Of a stretch of 64,000 nt of DNA, positions 57,676-64,000 are shown piece by piece. The notes under the pieces were generated by a model that saw only the letters and a list, made by a program, of their open reading frames with translations, was not told the DNA's origin and did no database searches. The DNA comes from Elusimicrobiota bacterium (lineage in GTDB: Bacteria; Elusimicrobiota; Elusimicrobia; Elusimicrobiales; UBA9959). Both the position numbers and the translations under genes were made by a program. Positions within the stretch are counted from its first letter, which is position 1; each line of letters opens with the position of its first letter. The stretch spans positions 123,654 to 187,653 of the forward strand of contig DMXM01000036.1 of the NCBI GenBank assembly GCA_003482905.1, written 5' to 3'.

Positions 57676-58925
57676 TGGCCATACTGTTCACCGGCATAAA
57701 GCAGCTGCTCACCTTCGCTGGGGACAATGGCCCCCGCGCGGGGGCGGCCATGCGCGAGGCGGGTCTGGTTAAGAACGCCGCCGTGCTGGTGGATGGCGGC
57801 CGTATAGAAGCGGCCGGTCCAAAGGCCGCGGTTATGCGCCACCGCCTGGCCAAAAAAGCCAGGCAGGTGGAGGTTAACGGGGTCTGCCTGCCGGGTTTTG
57901 TGGACAGCCATACCCACGCCGTATTCGCGGAACCGCGGCTTAAAGATTTCTCAATGCGCACAGCCGGAGCCTCGTACCAGGACATTAAGGCCGCCGGCGG
58001 CGGGATAATATCCAGCATAGGCGCCGTGCGCGCGCAGGCGCCCAAGGCCATGGCGGCCCAGCTTGCGGCCCGCGCCGCGCGCTTCCTGGAATGCGGCACC
58101 ACCACTATAGAAGTGAAAAGCGGATACGGCCTGAACCTGGAATCAGAAATTAAAATGCTGAAAGCGGTGCGCGAGGCGCAGAAATATACGCCCCTTGAAA
58201 TGCTGCCCACCCTGCTGGCGGCGCACAGCGTGCCGCCGGAATTCAAAGGCGACACTCAGAAATATCTGGACTATGTTGTCGCCGAGATCCTCCCCAAAGC
58301 AGCCGCAGAAAAGCTGGCAGTATTCGCCGATATATTCTGCGAGAAAGGCTATTTTACGCCAGAGCAGACCACGGCCTATCTTAAAGAGGCGGCCCGCTTG
58401 GGGTTAAAGCCCAAGGTCCACTCGGAGCAGCTTTCCAATTACGGCGGCACGCGCGCCGGGGCCGCCGCCGGCGCCGTCAGCGCCGACCACGCCGACTACG
58501 TCTACGCCGAAGATATCGCGGCCATGCGCGACGCCGGCACCATCGCCACCCTGCTGCCGGCTTCCAATTTCTACCTGGGCCTGGCCAAGTATCCGCCGGC
58601 CAGGGAAATAATAGCGGAGGGCGTGCCGGTGGCGCTGGCTACCGACTTCAACCCAGGCACATCCCCGTGCTGGAACATGCAGTTCGTGCTGTCCGTGGCC
58701 TGTACCCATTGCGGCATGACCCCCGAGGAGGCCCTCTGCGCGGCTACCATCAACGGGGCCTGGGCGCTGGGCATTGGCGACAGGGTGGGCAGCGTGACGC
58801 CGGGGATGCAGGCGGACCTGGCTTTTTTTGCCGCCGATGATTACCGCGAACTGTGCTATTACTTCGGCGCCAACCAGAACCTGCTGACGCTGAAGAACGG
58901 CGACGTGGTCTACCCGAAATTTTAA
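57675..58925 (+). CDS. hutI: Imidazolonepropionase
   Basis: 416 residues. Amidohydrolase that opens imidazolone propionate to N-formimino-L-glutamate, the substrate of FtcD. Metal site: GFVDSHTHAVFAEPR (HxH); further ligands in LAAHSVPPEF, VHSEQLSNYGG and SADHADYV. SYQDIKAAGGGIISSI and ATDFNPGTSPCWNMQFVLSVAC are typical of HutI. The gene starts inside the yajQ stop (TGATG), so its translation is coupled to yajQ, and a frameshift there could affect it. The pathway from histidine to glutamate is now complete within the window. Confidence 0.96.
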   Translation: MAILFTGIKQLLTFAGDNGPRAGAAMREAGLVKNAAVLVDGGRIEAAGPKAAVMRHRLAKKARQVEVNGVCLPGFVDSHTHAVFAEPRLKDFSMRTAGASYQDIKAAGGGIISSIGAVRAQAPKAMAAQLAARAARFLECGTTTIEVKSGYGLNLESEIKMLKAVREAQKYTPLEMLPTLLAAHSVPPEFKGDTQKYLDYVVAEILPKAAAEKLAVFADIFCEKGYFTPEQTTAYLKEAARLGLKPKVHSEQLSNYGGTRAGAAAGAVSADHADYVYAEDIAAMRDAGTIATLLPASNFYLGLAKYPPAREIIAEGVPVALATDFNPGTSPCWNMQFVLSVACTHCGMTPEEALCAATINGAWALGIGDRVGSVTPGMQADLAFFAADDYRELCYYFGANQNLLTLKNGDVVYPKF

Positions 58926-58928
58926 ATT

Positions 58929-59771
58929 ATGAAGATCATTCTATTCGATATCGACGGGACCCTGGTTAAAGCCGGGGGCGCCGGCGCCAGGGCGCTGAAC
59001 CACGCGGTAGAGGCCATGACGGGCCACCGGGAGGCGTGCAAGTCTTTCCAATTGCAGGGCGCCACCGACAAGTCCAATTTTGAGAACGCTTTTAAGGCCG
59101 GGGCCGGCCGCAAGCCCACCAAAAAAGAAATGGCCGCGCTCACGCAGAAGTACGTGGACCGGCTGCCTACAGAAGTGCTGGCCTCGGTAAAAGCTAAAAA
59201 ATATTTCAAGGTAAAGGGCGTCGAGAAGTTCCTGGCCCTGCTGTCCGGCCGCAAGGACGTACTGGTTGGCCTGGGCACCGGCAATCTGAGGGAGGGGGCT
59301 TTTATAAAACTGGAGCCCTCCGGCCTTATGAAACATTTCGCTTTCGGCGGTTTCGGCTGCGACTCCCACCACAGAAGCGTCGTGCTGAAAAAGGCAGTTG
59401 AACGGGCGTCTAAACTGGCCCTGACAACCATAAAGGACAACGAGGTCTTTGTTATCGGCGACACTCACCGTGACGTGGAGGCGGCCAAAGAGGCCGGCTA
59501 TCATTCCGGCGTTGTGCTGGACGGCTTCGGCGACCCTCAACTATTAATGCGTTCAAACCCTGAGCTGATGGCCAAAGATTTTTCCGGCCTTAAGCCCTGG
59601 CTGATCTGGCTGGGCCTGGAAAAAGACCCCAAGGGCGTTAAGCGCGGTACATATATCTGCCCCGATTCTCCCATAGAGCACGCCCATTACGGCCGCACCG
59701 GCCTGGACCTGCGCGACATAGACAAGGGGATTAAAGAACTGAGGAAAGCAAAAAAGAAGATAACCGGATGA
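58929..59771 (+). CDS. HAD-family hydrolase with extra C-terminal segment
   Basis: 280 residues. Phosphatase-type HAD: motif I ILFDIDGTLVKAGG (DxDGT), motif II near LVGLGTGNLREGA, Lys in HRSVVLKKAVERA and motif IV VFVIGDTHRDVEAAKEAGY. A cap domain (residues ~25-90) lies between motifs I and II. After the HAD fold, ~70 residues (LMAKDFSGLKPWLIWLG... RKAKKKITG) end in a basic tail; the segment GTYICPDSPIEHAHYGRTGLDL is not typical of HADs. The phosphoglycolate-phosphatase-like subgroup is the closest, but the substrate is unknown. It overlaps the SIS gene by four bases. Confidence 0.82.
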   Translation: MKIILFDIDGTLVKAGGAGARALNHAVEAMTGHREACKSFQLQGATDKSNFENAFKAGAGRKPTKKEMAALTQKYVDRLPTEVLASVKAKKYFKVKGVEKFLALLSGRKDVLVGLGTGNLREGAFIKLEPSGLMKHFAFGGFGCDSHHRSVVLKKAVERASKLALTTIKDNEVFVIGDTHRDVEAAKEAGYHSGVVLDGFGDPQLLMRSNPELMAKDFSGLKPWLIWLGLEKDPKGVKRGTYICPDSPIEHAHYGRTGLDLRDIDKGIKELRKAKKKITG

Positions 59772-60766
59772 ACATCAAAAACACACTCACCTACGGCGAC
59801 ATAACTGAGATCCCCGCCCTGCTGGAGAAGTTCTCCCTGCGGGCGGGAACGCTGGGCAAACTGGCCCTGCGTTCCAAAGAGAAGACGGTTTACCTGGTGG
59901 GCCGCGGCTCCTCCGGTACGGCCACGCTGTTCGCCAAGTATATCTGGGAAACCTGCGCCGGGACCATAACCAATTTCATCCACCCGCATTCCATATTCGA
60001 AGCGAAGAGGCCGCTTAACTTCAAAGGCCAGGCCGTTTGGGCTTTCTCCCAGTCGGGCCGCAGCCAGGATATAACGGCCTGCGTGGCAAAGCTTATGGAG
60101 TGGGGCGCCAAAGCCGTGGCCGTCACCAACGAGGCCGACCTGAAGAACAACCCGCTGGCGCGCCTGGCCGGGCGGCATATACTGCTTTCGGATTCTAAAG
60201 AGGTGCCGGTGGCCGCCACAAAGAGCTTCGAGCTGCAGCTCTGGGCTGTGCTGTGGACGGCGCAGGCCTGGAGCCGCTGTTTCTCCGCCAGGGATTTCAG
60301 CGATACGGTGGCCGCTGCGCGCAAGGCGGTAACTAAGATAGACGGGAGCGACGCGCTGCTGTGGCGGATAAAGAAAGCCAATATGCTGGGCTTTGTAGGC
60401 CGCGGCGCCCTGAACGCTGTGGCCGAGGATTCGGCGCTTAAGTTCAGGGAGATGGCCAAGGCCCACGCCCTGGGCTATTCCGCCGCCGAGTTCCTGCACG
60501 GCCCGGTGGGCGCCTATACCAAGGACGACCTGGTCTTCCTGTTCACCCCGTCGGATAAACTGCCCGAGGATATCGTCAAGGTGAAGAAAGCCCTGGACGA
60601 ACGCGGCACCCCCTATGAAATAGTGCGCCCCGGCCGCCTCAAATTCCCTTTCAGCTGCATCCCGGTGGACATCTCCATGAAACTCCTGGCCCTGCGCCTG
60701 GCCCTCTCCAAAGGCCTCAACCCAGACAACCCCAAAGGCCTAAACAAAGTAACCCAAACCTTCTAA
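59768..60766 (+). CDS. Double-SIS sugar isomerase (GlmS/AgaS-like)
   Basis: 332 residues with two SIS domains and no glutaminase domain. Phosphosugar motifs: VYLVGRGSSGTATLFAKYI, AFSQSGRSQDITACVAKL (SxSGxSxD), and PVAATKSFELQLWAVLW; the second SIS holds MLGFVGRGALNAVAEDSALKFREMAKAHALGYSAAEFLHGPVGAY. The tail GLNPDNPKGLNKVTQTF matches the C-terminus of GlmS-type isomerases and glucosamine-6-phosphate deaminases of the NagB-II/AgaS group. It probably acts on amino-sugar phosphates, in line with MurQ and peptidoglycan recycling, but isomerase and deaminase cannot be separated here. Confidence 0.8.
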   Translation: MNIKNTLTYGDITEIPALLEKFSLRAGTLGKLALRSKEKTVYLVGRGSSGTATLFAKYIWETCAGTITNFIHPHSIFEAKRPLNFKGQAVWAFSQSGRSQDITACVAKLMEWGAKAVAVTNEADLKNNPLARLAGRHILLSDSKEVPVAATKSFELQLWAVLWTAQAWSRCFSARDFSDTVAAARKAVTKIDGSDALLWRIKKANMLGFVGRGALNAVAEDSALKFREMAKAHALGYSAAEFLHGPVGAYTKDDLVFLFTPSDKLPEDIVKVKKALDERGTPYEIVRPGRLKFPFSCIPVDISMKLLALRLALSKGLNPDNPKGLNKVTQTF

Positions 60767-60782
60767 ATCCCGGGGCGTGCCC

Positions 60783-60834
60783 TTGATTATGCGGAGAATG
60801 TCTGGTATAATATCCGCATAGGGTGCGGAGAATG
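60783..60834 (+). promoter_or_regulatory. Fic promoter with palindromic operator
   Basis: TTGATT (60783-60788), 17-bp spacer, TATAAT (60806-60811). The promoter lies within a perfect 8-bp inverted repeat TATGCGGA (60788-60795)/TCCGCATA (60813-60820). The 11-bp TGCGGAGAATG occurs at 60790-60800 and again at 60824-60834, the second copy carrying the ATG of the Fic gene. This looks like an operator bound by a dimeric repressor. Confidence 0.7.
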
Positions 60835-61938
60835 AGCAAATACATATACCAAAAAACAGAGTGGCCCAAATTCCATTGGGACCAGAGCGCCATTGCTCCG
60901 CAATTGGCTGCCGTGCGCCACAGGCAGGGACGTCTTTTTGGCCGCATGGCCGGGTTGGGGTTTGCCCAGCGCGACGCCGCCATTCTGGGGACTTTGACTT
61001 CAGAAGTAATTAAATCAAGCGAAATCGAGGGCGAAATCCTGAACGCGCAGCAAGTGCGTTCATCGGTCGCCAGACGGCTGGGATTGGAGGTGGCCGGTTT
61101 GGTTCCCAGCGACCGCCGCGTTGACGGCGTAGTAGAAATGGCGCTTGAGGCTGCCCAAAACTACGATAAGCCGCTTACCCAGGAGCGCCTGTTCCGCTGG
61201 CACGCACAGCTGTTCCCGCAAGGCGGAGGCAAGGCGGGGGAGATGAGAATAGGGGCGTGGCGTGACGACGCCAAAGGCCCCATGCAGGTTGTTTCCGGCG
61301 CCATCGGGCGCGAGCGCGTCCATTTTCAGGCGCCGCCGGCGGAGCGTCTTCCGGCCGAAATGACCGCCTTCCTTTACTGGGCCAACCGGCCGGCGGATGA
61401 AGATCCAGTTCTTCGGGCGGCGATCGCGCACCTGTGGTTTGTGACGGTGCACCCTTTTGACGACGGCAACGGGCGCATCGCGCGCGCCATAGCCGACTGG
61501 GCGCTGGCCAGCGCCGAGGCTTCACCCCTCCGTTTTTACAGCATGTCCGCGCAGATACGCAAAGAGCGCGACAAATATTACGACCTGCTAGAAGAAACCC
61601 AGAAGGGCGGGCTGGATATCACGCCCTGGCTGCAATGGTTTCTGGGCTGCCTGGACCGCGCCATTGAGGGGGCTGAATTATCCCTGGCGGCGGTCTTTGA
61701 AAAAGACCTCTTTTGGAAAAACTGCGCGCAGCTCGAATTAAACGGCCGCCAGCGCCTGATGATAAATAAGCTGCTGGACGGTTTTGACGGCAAGCTGACG
61801 TCCACCAAGTGGGCCAAAATCTCCGGCTGTTCACAGGATACCGCCCAGAGGGACATAGTTGAACTGATAGTTAAAGGTATTCTGGTCAAAGACCAAGCCG
61901 GCGGCCGCAGCACCAGTTATTCACTGAAAAAAAGTTGA
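60832..61938 (+). CDS. Fic family protein (AMPylator/adenylyltransferase)
   Basis: 368 residues from the ATG at 60832. Fic enzymes transfer AMP to proteins. The catalytic motif is complete: HPFDDGNGRIAR with His207. The inhibitory helix (S/T)xxxE(G/N) is present upstream as Ser62-x-x-x-Glu66-Gly67 (class II, N-terminal), so activity is self-restrained. Residues 1-60 match the DUF4172-like lead of Fic proteins (YIYQKTEWPKFHWDQ). A C-terminal winged helix (LDGFDGKLTSTKWAKISGCSQDTAQRDI) could bind the nearby palindrome, giving autoregulation. It lies at the edge of the accessory region and is next to an XRE regulator. Confidence 0.92.
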   Translation: MSKYIYQKTEWPKFHWDQSAIAPQLAAVRHRQGRLFGRMAGLGFAQRDAAILGTLTSEVIKSSEIEGEILNAQQVRSSVARRLGLEVAGLVPSDRRVDGVVEMALEAAQNYDKPLTQERLFRWHAQLFPQGGGKAGEMRIGAWRDDAKGPMQVVSGAIGRERVHFQAPPAERLPAEMTAFLYWANRPADEDPVLRAAIAHLWFVTVHPFDDGNGRIARAIADWALASAEASPLRFYSMSAQIRKERDKYYDLLEETQKGGLDITPWLQWFLGCLDRAIEGAELSLAAVFEKDLFWKNCAQLELNGRQRLMINKLLDGFDGKLTSTKWAKISGCSQDTAQRDIVELIVKGILVKDQAGGRSTSYSLKKS

Positions 61939-61999
61939 CCCTGCCGCCCCTCCCTAAATTAAATAATATTTAACCCGACAATACGGTATCTGGATGGTC

Positions 62000-62070
62000 T
62001 GCTATGCTATTAGTGGTTGGTGTGGAGGGGAGAACATTTCTATTGACAAACATAGCATATGTGCTATAAT
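62000..62070 (+). promoter_or_regulatory. Promoter and operators of the XRE-type gene
   Basis: TTGACA (62043-62048), 16-bp spacer, TATAAT (62065-62070). A palindrome ATAGCA-TATG-TGCTAT (62052-62067) fills the spacer and overlaps the -10. Two more TGCTAT half-sites overlap in tandem at 62000-62010. An AT palindrome TTAAATA-A-TATTTAA lies further up (61959-61973). Layout fits negative autoregulation by the HTH protein. Confidence 0.7.
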
Positions 62071-62082
62071 ATGAAAAAGGCT

Positions 62083-62382
62083 ATGAAAAAGAAAAAGGCT
62101 GGAATTCCTTTGGACGAGGTGTTTGCCGGGGCGGAGAGCGATCCGCGCTGGAAAGAGGCCTACGCCAAAGCCGATATAGAAGTGCGCCTTGCCTTACAGA
62201 TAGCCAAAGCCAGGGCCAAGGCCAAAAGGACCCAGGGCCAACTGGCCAAAGCCGCCGGTACCACCCAGTCCGTAATCTCCCGCATAGAGGCCGGCAACCA
62301 GAACCTCACCATCCGCACCCTAGCCAAAATCGCCGCCGTCCTCCACACCGTCCTAATAATCCAGCTCCGCCATTCACACTAA
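62083..62382 (+). CDS. XRE-family HTH regulator (HigA/antitoxin-like)
   Basis: 99 residues from ATG 62083. Other ATGs at 62059 and 62071 precede or overlap the predicted transcription start, so 62083 is preferred. A basic N-terminus leads to a helix-turn-helix (TQGQLAKAAGTTQSVISRIEAGNQNLTIRTLAKIAAVL), as in HigA/HipB-type antitoxins. DEVFAGAESDPRWKEAYAKADIEVRLALQI is typical of antitoxins paired with HigB/RelE toxins. No toxin gene is visible on either side: upstream is Fic and downstream a 250-bp gap, so it may be an orphan or pair with Fic. Confidence 0.78.
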   Translation: MKKKKAGIPLDEVFAGAESDPRWKEAYAKADIEVRLALQIAKARAKAKRTQGQLAKAAGTTQSVISRIEAGNQNLTIRTLAKIAAVLHTVLIIQLRHSH

Positions 62383-62417
62383 TTCCATTAAAGCCAGTTT
62401 AGCTAAGAATACAGTTA

Positions 62418-62516
62418 AGTGGGATAGGAGCGCTGCTTCCTAACTTCCGATTGTCACTCCCGCGGTAAATATCTGCAATTTAGGAAGATAGTAAGCAGCG
62501 TTCCGTATGTCCCACT
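62418..62516 (+). repeat. Long imperfect hairpin with alternative pairing
   Basis: The left arm (62418-62448) AGTGGGA...GGAGCGCTGCTT...CTTCC and the right arm (62481-62516) pair through AGTGGGA/TCCCACT, an 11-12 bp GC-rich block around CGCTGCTT/AAGCAGCG, and CTTCC/GGAAG, closing a loop of about 32 bases. The right-end TCCCACT (62510-62516) can pair instead with AGTGGGA at 62535-62541, just before a terminator. This alternation resembles an attenuator or the end of a mobile element. No gene is seen between 62383 and 62631. Confidence 0.65.
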
Positions 62517-62550
62517 GTTCGGACATCATTGAGTAGTGGGAGAAATTTCT

Positions 62551-62587
62551 AAAAGACACAGGCAAGTAATTTTGCCGGTGTCTTTTT
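62551..62587. terminator. Bidirectional intrinsic terminator
   Basis: AAAAGACACAGGCAA (62551-62565) pairs with TTGCCGGTGTCTTTTT (62572-62587) with one mismatch; A and T runs on both sides make it work in both directions. It separates the HTH gene from the AT-rich membrane protein gene. Confidence 0.88.
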
Positions 62588-62631
62588 GTTTGGTATAGTT
62601 AATTCTGTTAACTCCTCAAGGGGGAGAATAA

Positions 62632-63399
62632 ATGAAAAAAATAGGGATGTTCTTGTTGATTCTAATTGGTTCGGTGGGTTGCTATTTTCTGCTTACAAAA
62701 TGGATGTTTCAATTCGCACTGCTACTGTGCTGTGTTCTCTTTGGTTTTTTAGTCAGTATCATTGTTTTTGATTGGAAAGATTTTTTAAATCCAGATAATC
62801 GCTTTGCTAAATTGAATAGCCTTGGCCCAATAATAATTTCATTCGCGGCATTTGCTTTGGCTTACCAGCAAGCTGAAATAGTTGTAAGGCAGGAAAATGA
62901 ACGGATTACTGAGAGTCGTCCATATATATTTGCCAAACGTATTGATGGTACGTTAGCCCCCAACAAGGGGGTTATAGTATTCCCACTTTATAATTCTGGG
63001 AAGTCACCGGGTATGTTAATGCGGCAGCGTACACTATTTGGTATGACAACACAAATACCGCGTAGTGTTCCTTTTACACTTTCCTATTCCTATGTGAACA
63101 AGGCTGATATCGGGCTTAGATATATATTCCCATTAGGAGATTTATCGCTTTCTCCACAAATCCAACTAGACCAAAAGGAGATTAACTATGTCTTTTCTGG
63201 CAAGCCTTTCGTATCCATAATTGAGTTGGACTATTGTGAAGTCAATAAAGCAACGCCACGGTGTTTTACTTTACATTTGACCTGCATTTCTCTGCTCAAG
63301 GGTGGGAATCTTGTTACTGAGATAAGCAAGCAACTTGATTTGCCATATGAAGGTGGCAATAGTCTTACGGAAAACTACAAGCGAATAACTATTCAATAG
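62632..63399 (+). CDS. AT-rich orphan membrane protein
   Basis: 255 residues that I do not recognise. Three hydrophobic helices occur near the N-terminus (MFLLILIGSVGCYFLL; FALLLCCVLFGFLVSIIVF; LGPIIISFAAFALAYQQA), followed by a soluble domain of about 165 residues with beta-strand character (GVIVFPLYNSGKSPGMLM, YIFPLGDLSLSPQ, PFVSIIELDYCEV). GGGGGAGAATAA before the ATG supplies a good ribosome site. Its sequence is visibly AT-rich with A/T-ending codons, in contrast to all neighbours, which suggests recent transfer. It is flanked by strong hairpins. The layout of N-terminal helices plus a soluble domain recalls many small defence or sensor proteins, but no function can be assigned. Confidence 0.7.
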   Translation: MKKIGMFLLILIGSVGCYFLLTKWMFQFALLLCCVLFGFLVSIIVFDWKDFLNPDNRFAKLNSLGPIIISFAAFALAYQQAEIVVRQENERITESRPYIFAKRIDGTLAPNKGVIVFPLYNSGKSPGMLMRQRTLFGMTTQIPRSVPFTLSYSYVNKADIGLRYIFPLGDLSLSPQIQLDQKEINYVFSGKPFVSIIELDYCEVNKATPRCFTLHLTCISLLKGGNLVTEISKQLDLPYEGGNSLTENYKRITIQ

Positions 63400-63776
63400 T
63401 GGTTCTTATTTTAATCAGATATCCCTTACTATAGTCAAATAGTTCGCCGCTGTGTTCCGTTGAGGTGACCAATTTACTATACCTACTCAAGATTTTAGAC
63501 AGCCTTCTAAAGTGGCTGTTCTGTTTTGTGCGTATTCTAGGCTAAATCGGCCCCCCCTGTTTTAGGGCATAACAGCTGAGGTGTTGAAGCGGCGCCTGGT
63601 AACAAATGTTTTAAGGAGTCTGCTCCCAAAGGAGACTTTATGCTCAACACGAGGTCCCCTATGGGATATTAGGGTCAGGTCTTTATTTTTAGCAATTTAC
63701 TATGGTGGTCAAGAACGTTTAAATCCCATACCCGTAGAATTCAAATGCTAAATTGCAAGGCCTGCCCCCTTTTTGC
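63400..63776. other. AT-rich non-coding stretch
   Basis: About 375 bases without a convincing gene. It contains a small hairpin ACAGCC/GGCTGT with a T-rich end (63501-63530), another hairpin around AGGAGTC...GGAGACTT (63615-63640), and an 11-bp direct repeat CAATTTACTAT at 63470-63480 and 63693-63703. These may be remnants of an inserted element. Nothing else is seen. Confidence 0.6.
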
Positions 63777-63812
63777 AAAAAGAAACCCCGGGGAGGCCCG
63801 GGGTTCTTTTTG
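63777..63812. terminator. Bidirectional terminator after ATP-citrate lyase gene
   Basis: CCCCGGG (63786-63792), loop GAGG, CCCGGGG (63797-63803), flanked by an A run on the left and a T run on the right. It terminates the minus-strand gene that begins beyond the right edge. Confidence 0.92.
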
Positions 63813-63823
63813 TCTGAGGGACT

Positions 63824-64000
63824 TTACAGGTCCGTCATGTAGGCTATTTCGTCGTAGGGGGTGCGGTAGAGGGGCTGTTTCTGGCGCTTCTGGTCGAAGA
63901 TGTGGCCGAATATGCCGATGGAGCGGCCCACCACGAACAGGGCGTTAAGGCAGCCCATGCTTACGATATTGTCTATCTCAGTTTTCTTGAAAGAGCCGCA
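63824..64000 (-). CDS. ATP-citrate lyase, C-terminal citryl-CoA lyase part (truncated by window edge)
   Basis: The last 58 codons of a gene on the minus strand, running off the right edge. The peptide CGSFKKTEIDNIVSMGCLNA followed by LFVVGRSIGIFGHIFDQKRQ and KQPLYRTPYDEIAYMTDL matches, position by position, the C-terminus of ATP-citrate lyase (GALNGIFVLGRSxGFIGHYLDQKRLKQ-LYRHPWDDISY). The GRSIG-x-x-GH-x-x-DQKR core is the citrate/CoA site of the citrate-synthase-like module. ATP-citrate lyase cleaves citrate to acetyl-CoA and oxaloacetate, as in the reductive TCA cycle or for cytosolic acetyl-CoA supply. Whether the protein is the fused or the two-subunit form cannot be seen. A terminator follows the stop codon. 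Confidence 0.85.
   Translation of the reverse strand, partial: CGSFKKTEIDNIVSMGCLNALFVVGRSIGIFGHIFDQKRQKQPLYRTPYDEIAYMTDL

Noticed and set aside
62418..62516. Long hairpin as attC or retron msr-msd
   Set aside because: No GTTRRRY box pair and no reverse transcriptase beside it; the adjacent protein is a membrane protein.
63745..63948. Plus-strand frame near the right edge
   Set aside because: It crosses a strong terminator and is antisense to the ATP-citrate lyase C-terminus.
1..64000. tRNA, rRNA or CRISPR arrays
   Set aside because: No cloverleaf, no rRNA-like conserved sequence and no regularly spaced repeats were seen in any gap.

Overview
The window is a GC-rich, gene-dense stretch of a bacterial chromosome with two membranes. 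It carries LolC/LolD-type lipoprotein export, several lipobox lipoproteins, outer-membrane-barrel-like proteins and an ammonia-forming nitrite reductase. The gene mix (McsA/McsB, FtcD fusion, Fd-EtfA, ATP-citrate lyase, system II cytochrome biogenesis, plant-type alpha-amylases) suggests an anaerobic or facultative amino-acid and polysaccharide user. An Elusimicrobiota-like or other uncultured lineage is my best guess, but this is inference without any database search.

Layout. 1-2219: tail of an MNT-type nucleotidyltransferase, a structured intergenic repeat, mtaB and a zinc-ribbon membrane protein. 2298-7733: an unusual trio of a long disordered protein, a DnaA-like AAA+ ATPase and a GAF histidine kinase. 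7758-10440: three envelope lipoproteins (FlgT/LPP20-like, GNA1162-like, CsgG-like). 10465-16810: yifB/comM, a LysM protein, dprA, a second copy of the repeat, topA. 16873-24455: a secreted alpha-amylase (-), xerC/D, class II aldolase, a TPR glycosyltransferase-like membrane protein (-), an outer-membrane protein (-), dacB/PBP4. 24483-30752 (all -): ndk, alpha/beta hydrolase, murQ, resB, ccsA, nrfH, nrfA, response regulator. 30931-37272: a HEPN-like protein behind a G10 tract, response regulator, lysS, the third repeat, lolC, lolD, mcsA, mcsB. 37325-42968: second alpha-amylase, ExeA-like ATPase, PIG-L deacetylase, WecA-like transferase, dipeptide epimerase, outer-membrane barrel. 42954-43073: a free-standing small-RNA-like unit. 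43172-60766: histidine degradation (ftcD, hutH, hutU, hutI) interleaved with an acyl-CoA dehydrogenase, etfB, ferredoxin-etfA, a histidine kinase, a CHASE2 cyclase, DUF3307, a DnaQ-like exonuclease, a frameshifted yajQ, a HAD phosphatase and a SIS sugar isomerase. 60783-63776: Fic protein, XRE-type regulator and an AT-rich islet with one orphan membrane protein and large hairpins. 63824-64000 (-): C-terminus of ATP-citrate lyase.

How the genes work together. HutH, HutU, HutI and FtcD form a complete path from histidine to glutamate plus a one-carbon folate unit; the neighbouring acyl-CoA dehydrogenase and ETF can move electrons from acyl-CoA oxidation or reduction. NrfA/NrfH with ResB/CcsA form a self-contained nitrite-ammonifying module: the enzyme, its quinol dehydrogenase and the haem-attachment machinery. 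MurQ, PBP4, the dipeptide epimerase and the sugar isomerase point to peptidoglycan turnover and recycling.

The most unusual signal is a family of three intergenic elements (263-395, 14359-14491, 33669-33805), each 133-137 bp. Their outer arms differ in sequence between copies yet remain complementary within each copy, around a conserved hairpin core. That is the pattern expected of a selected secondary structure.
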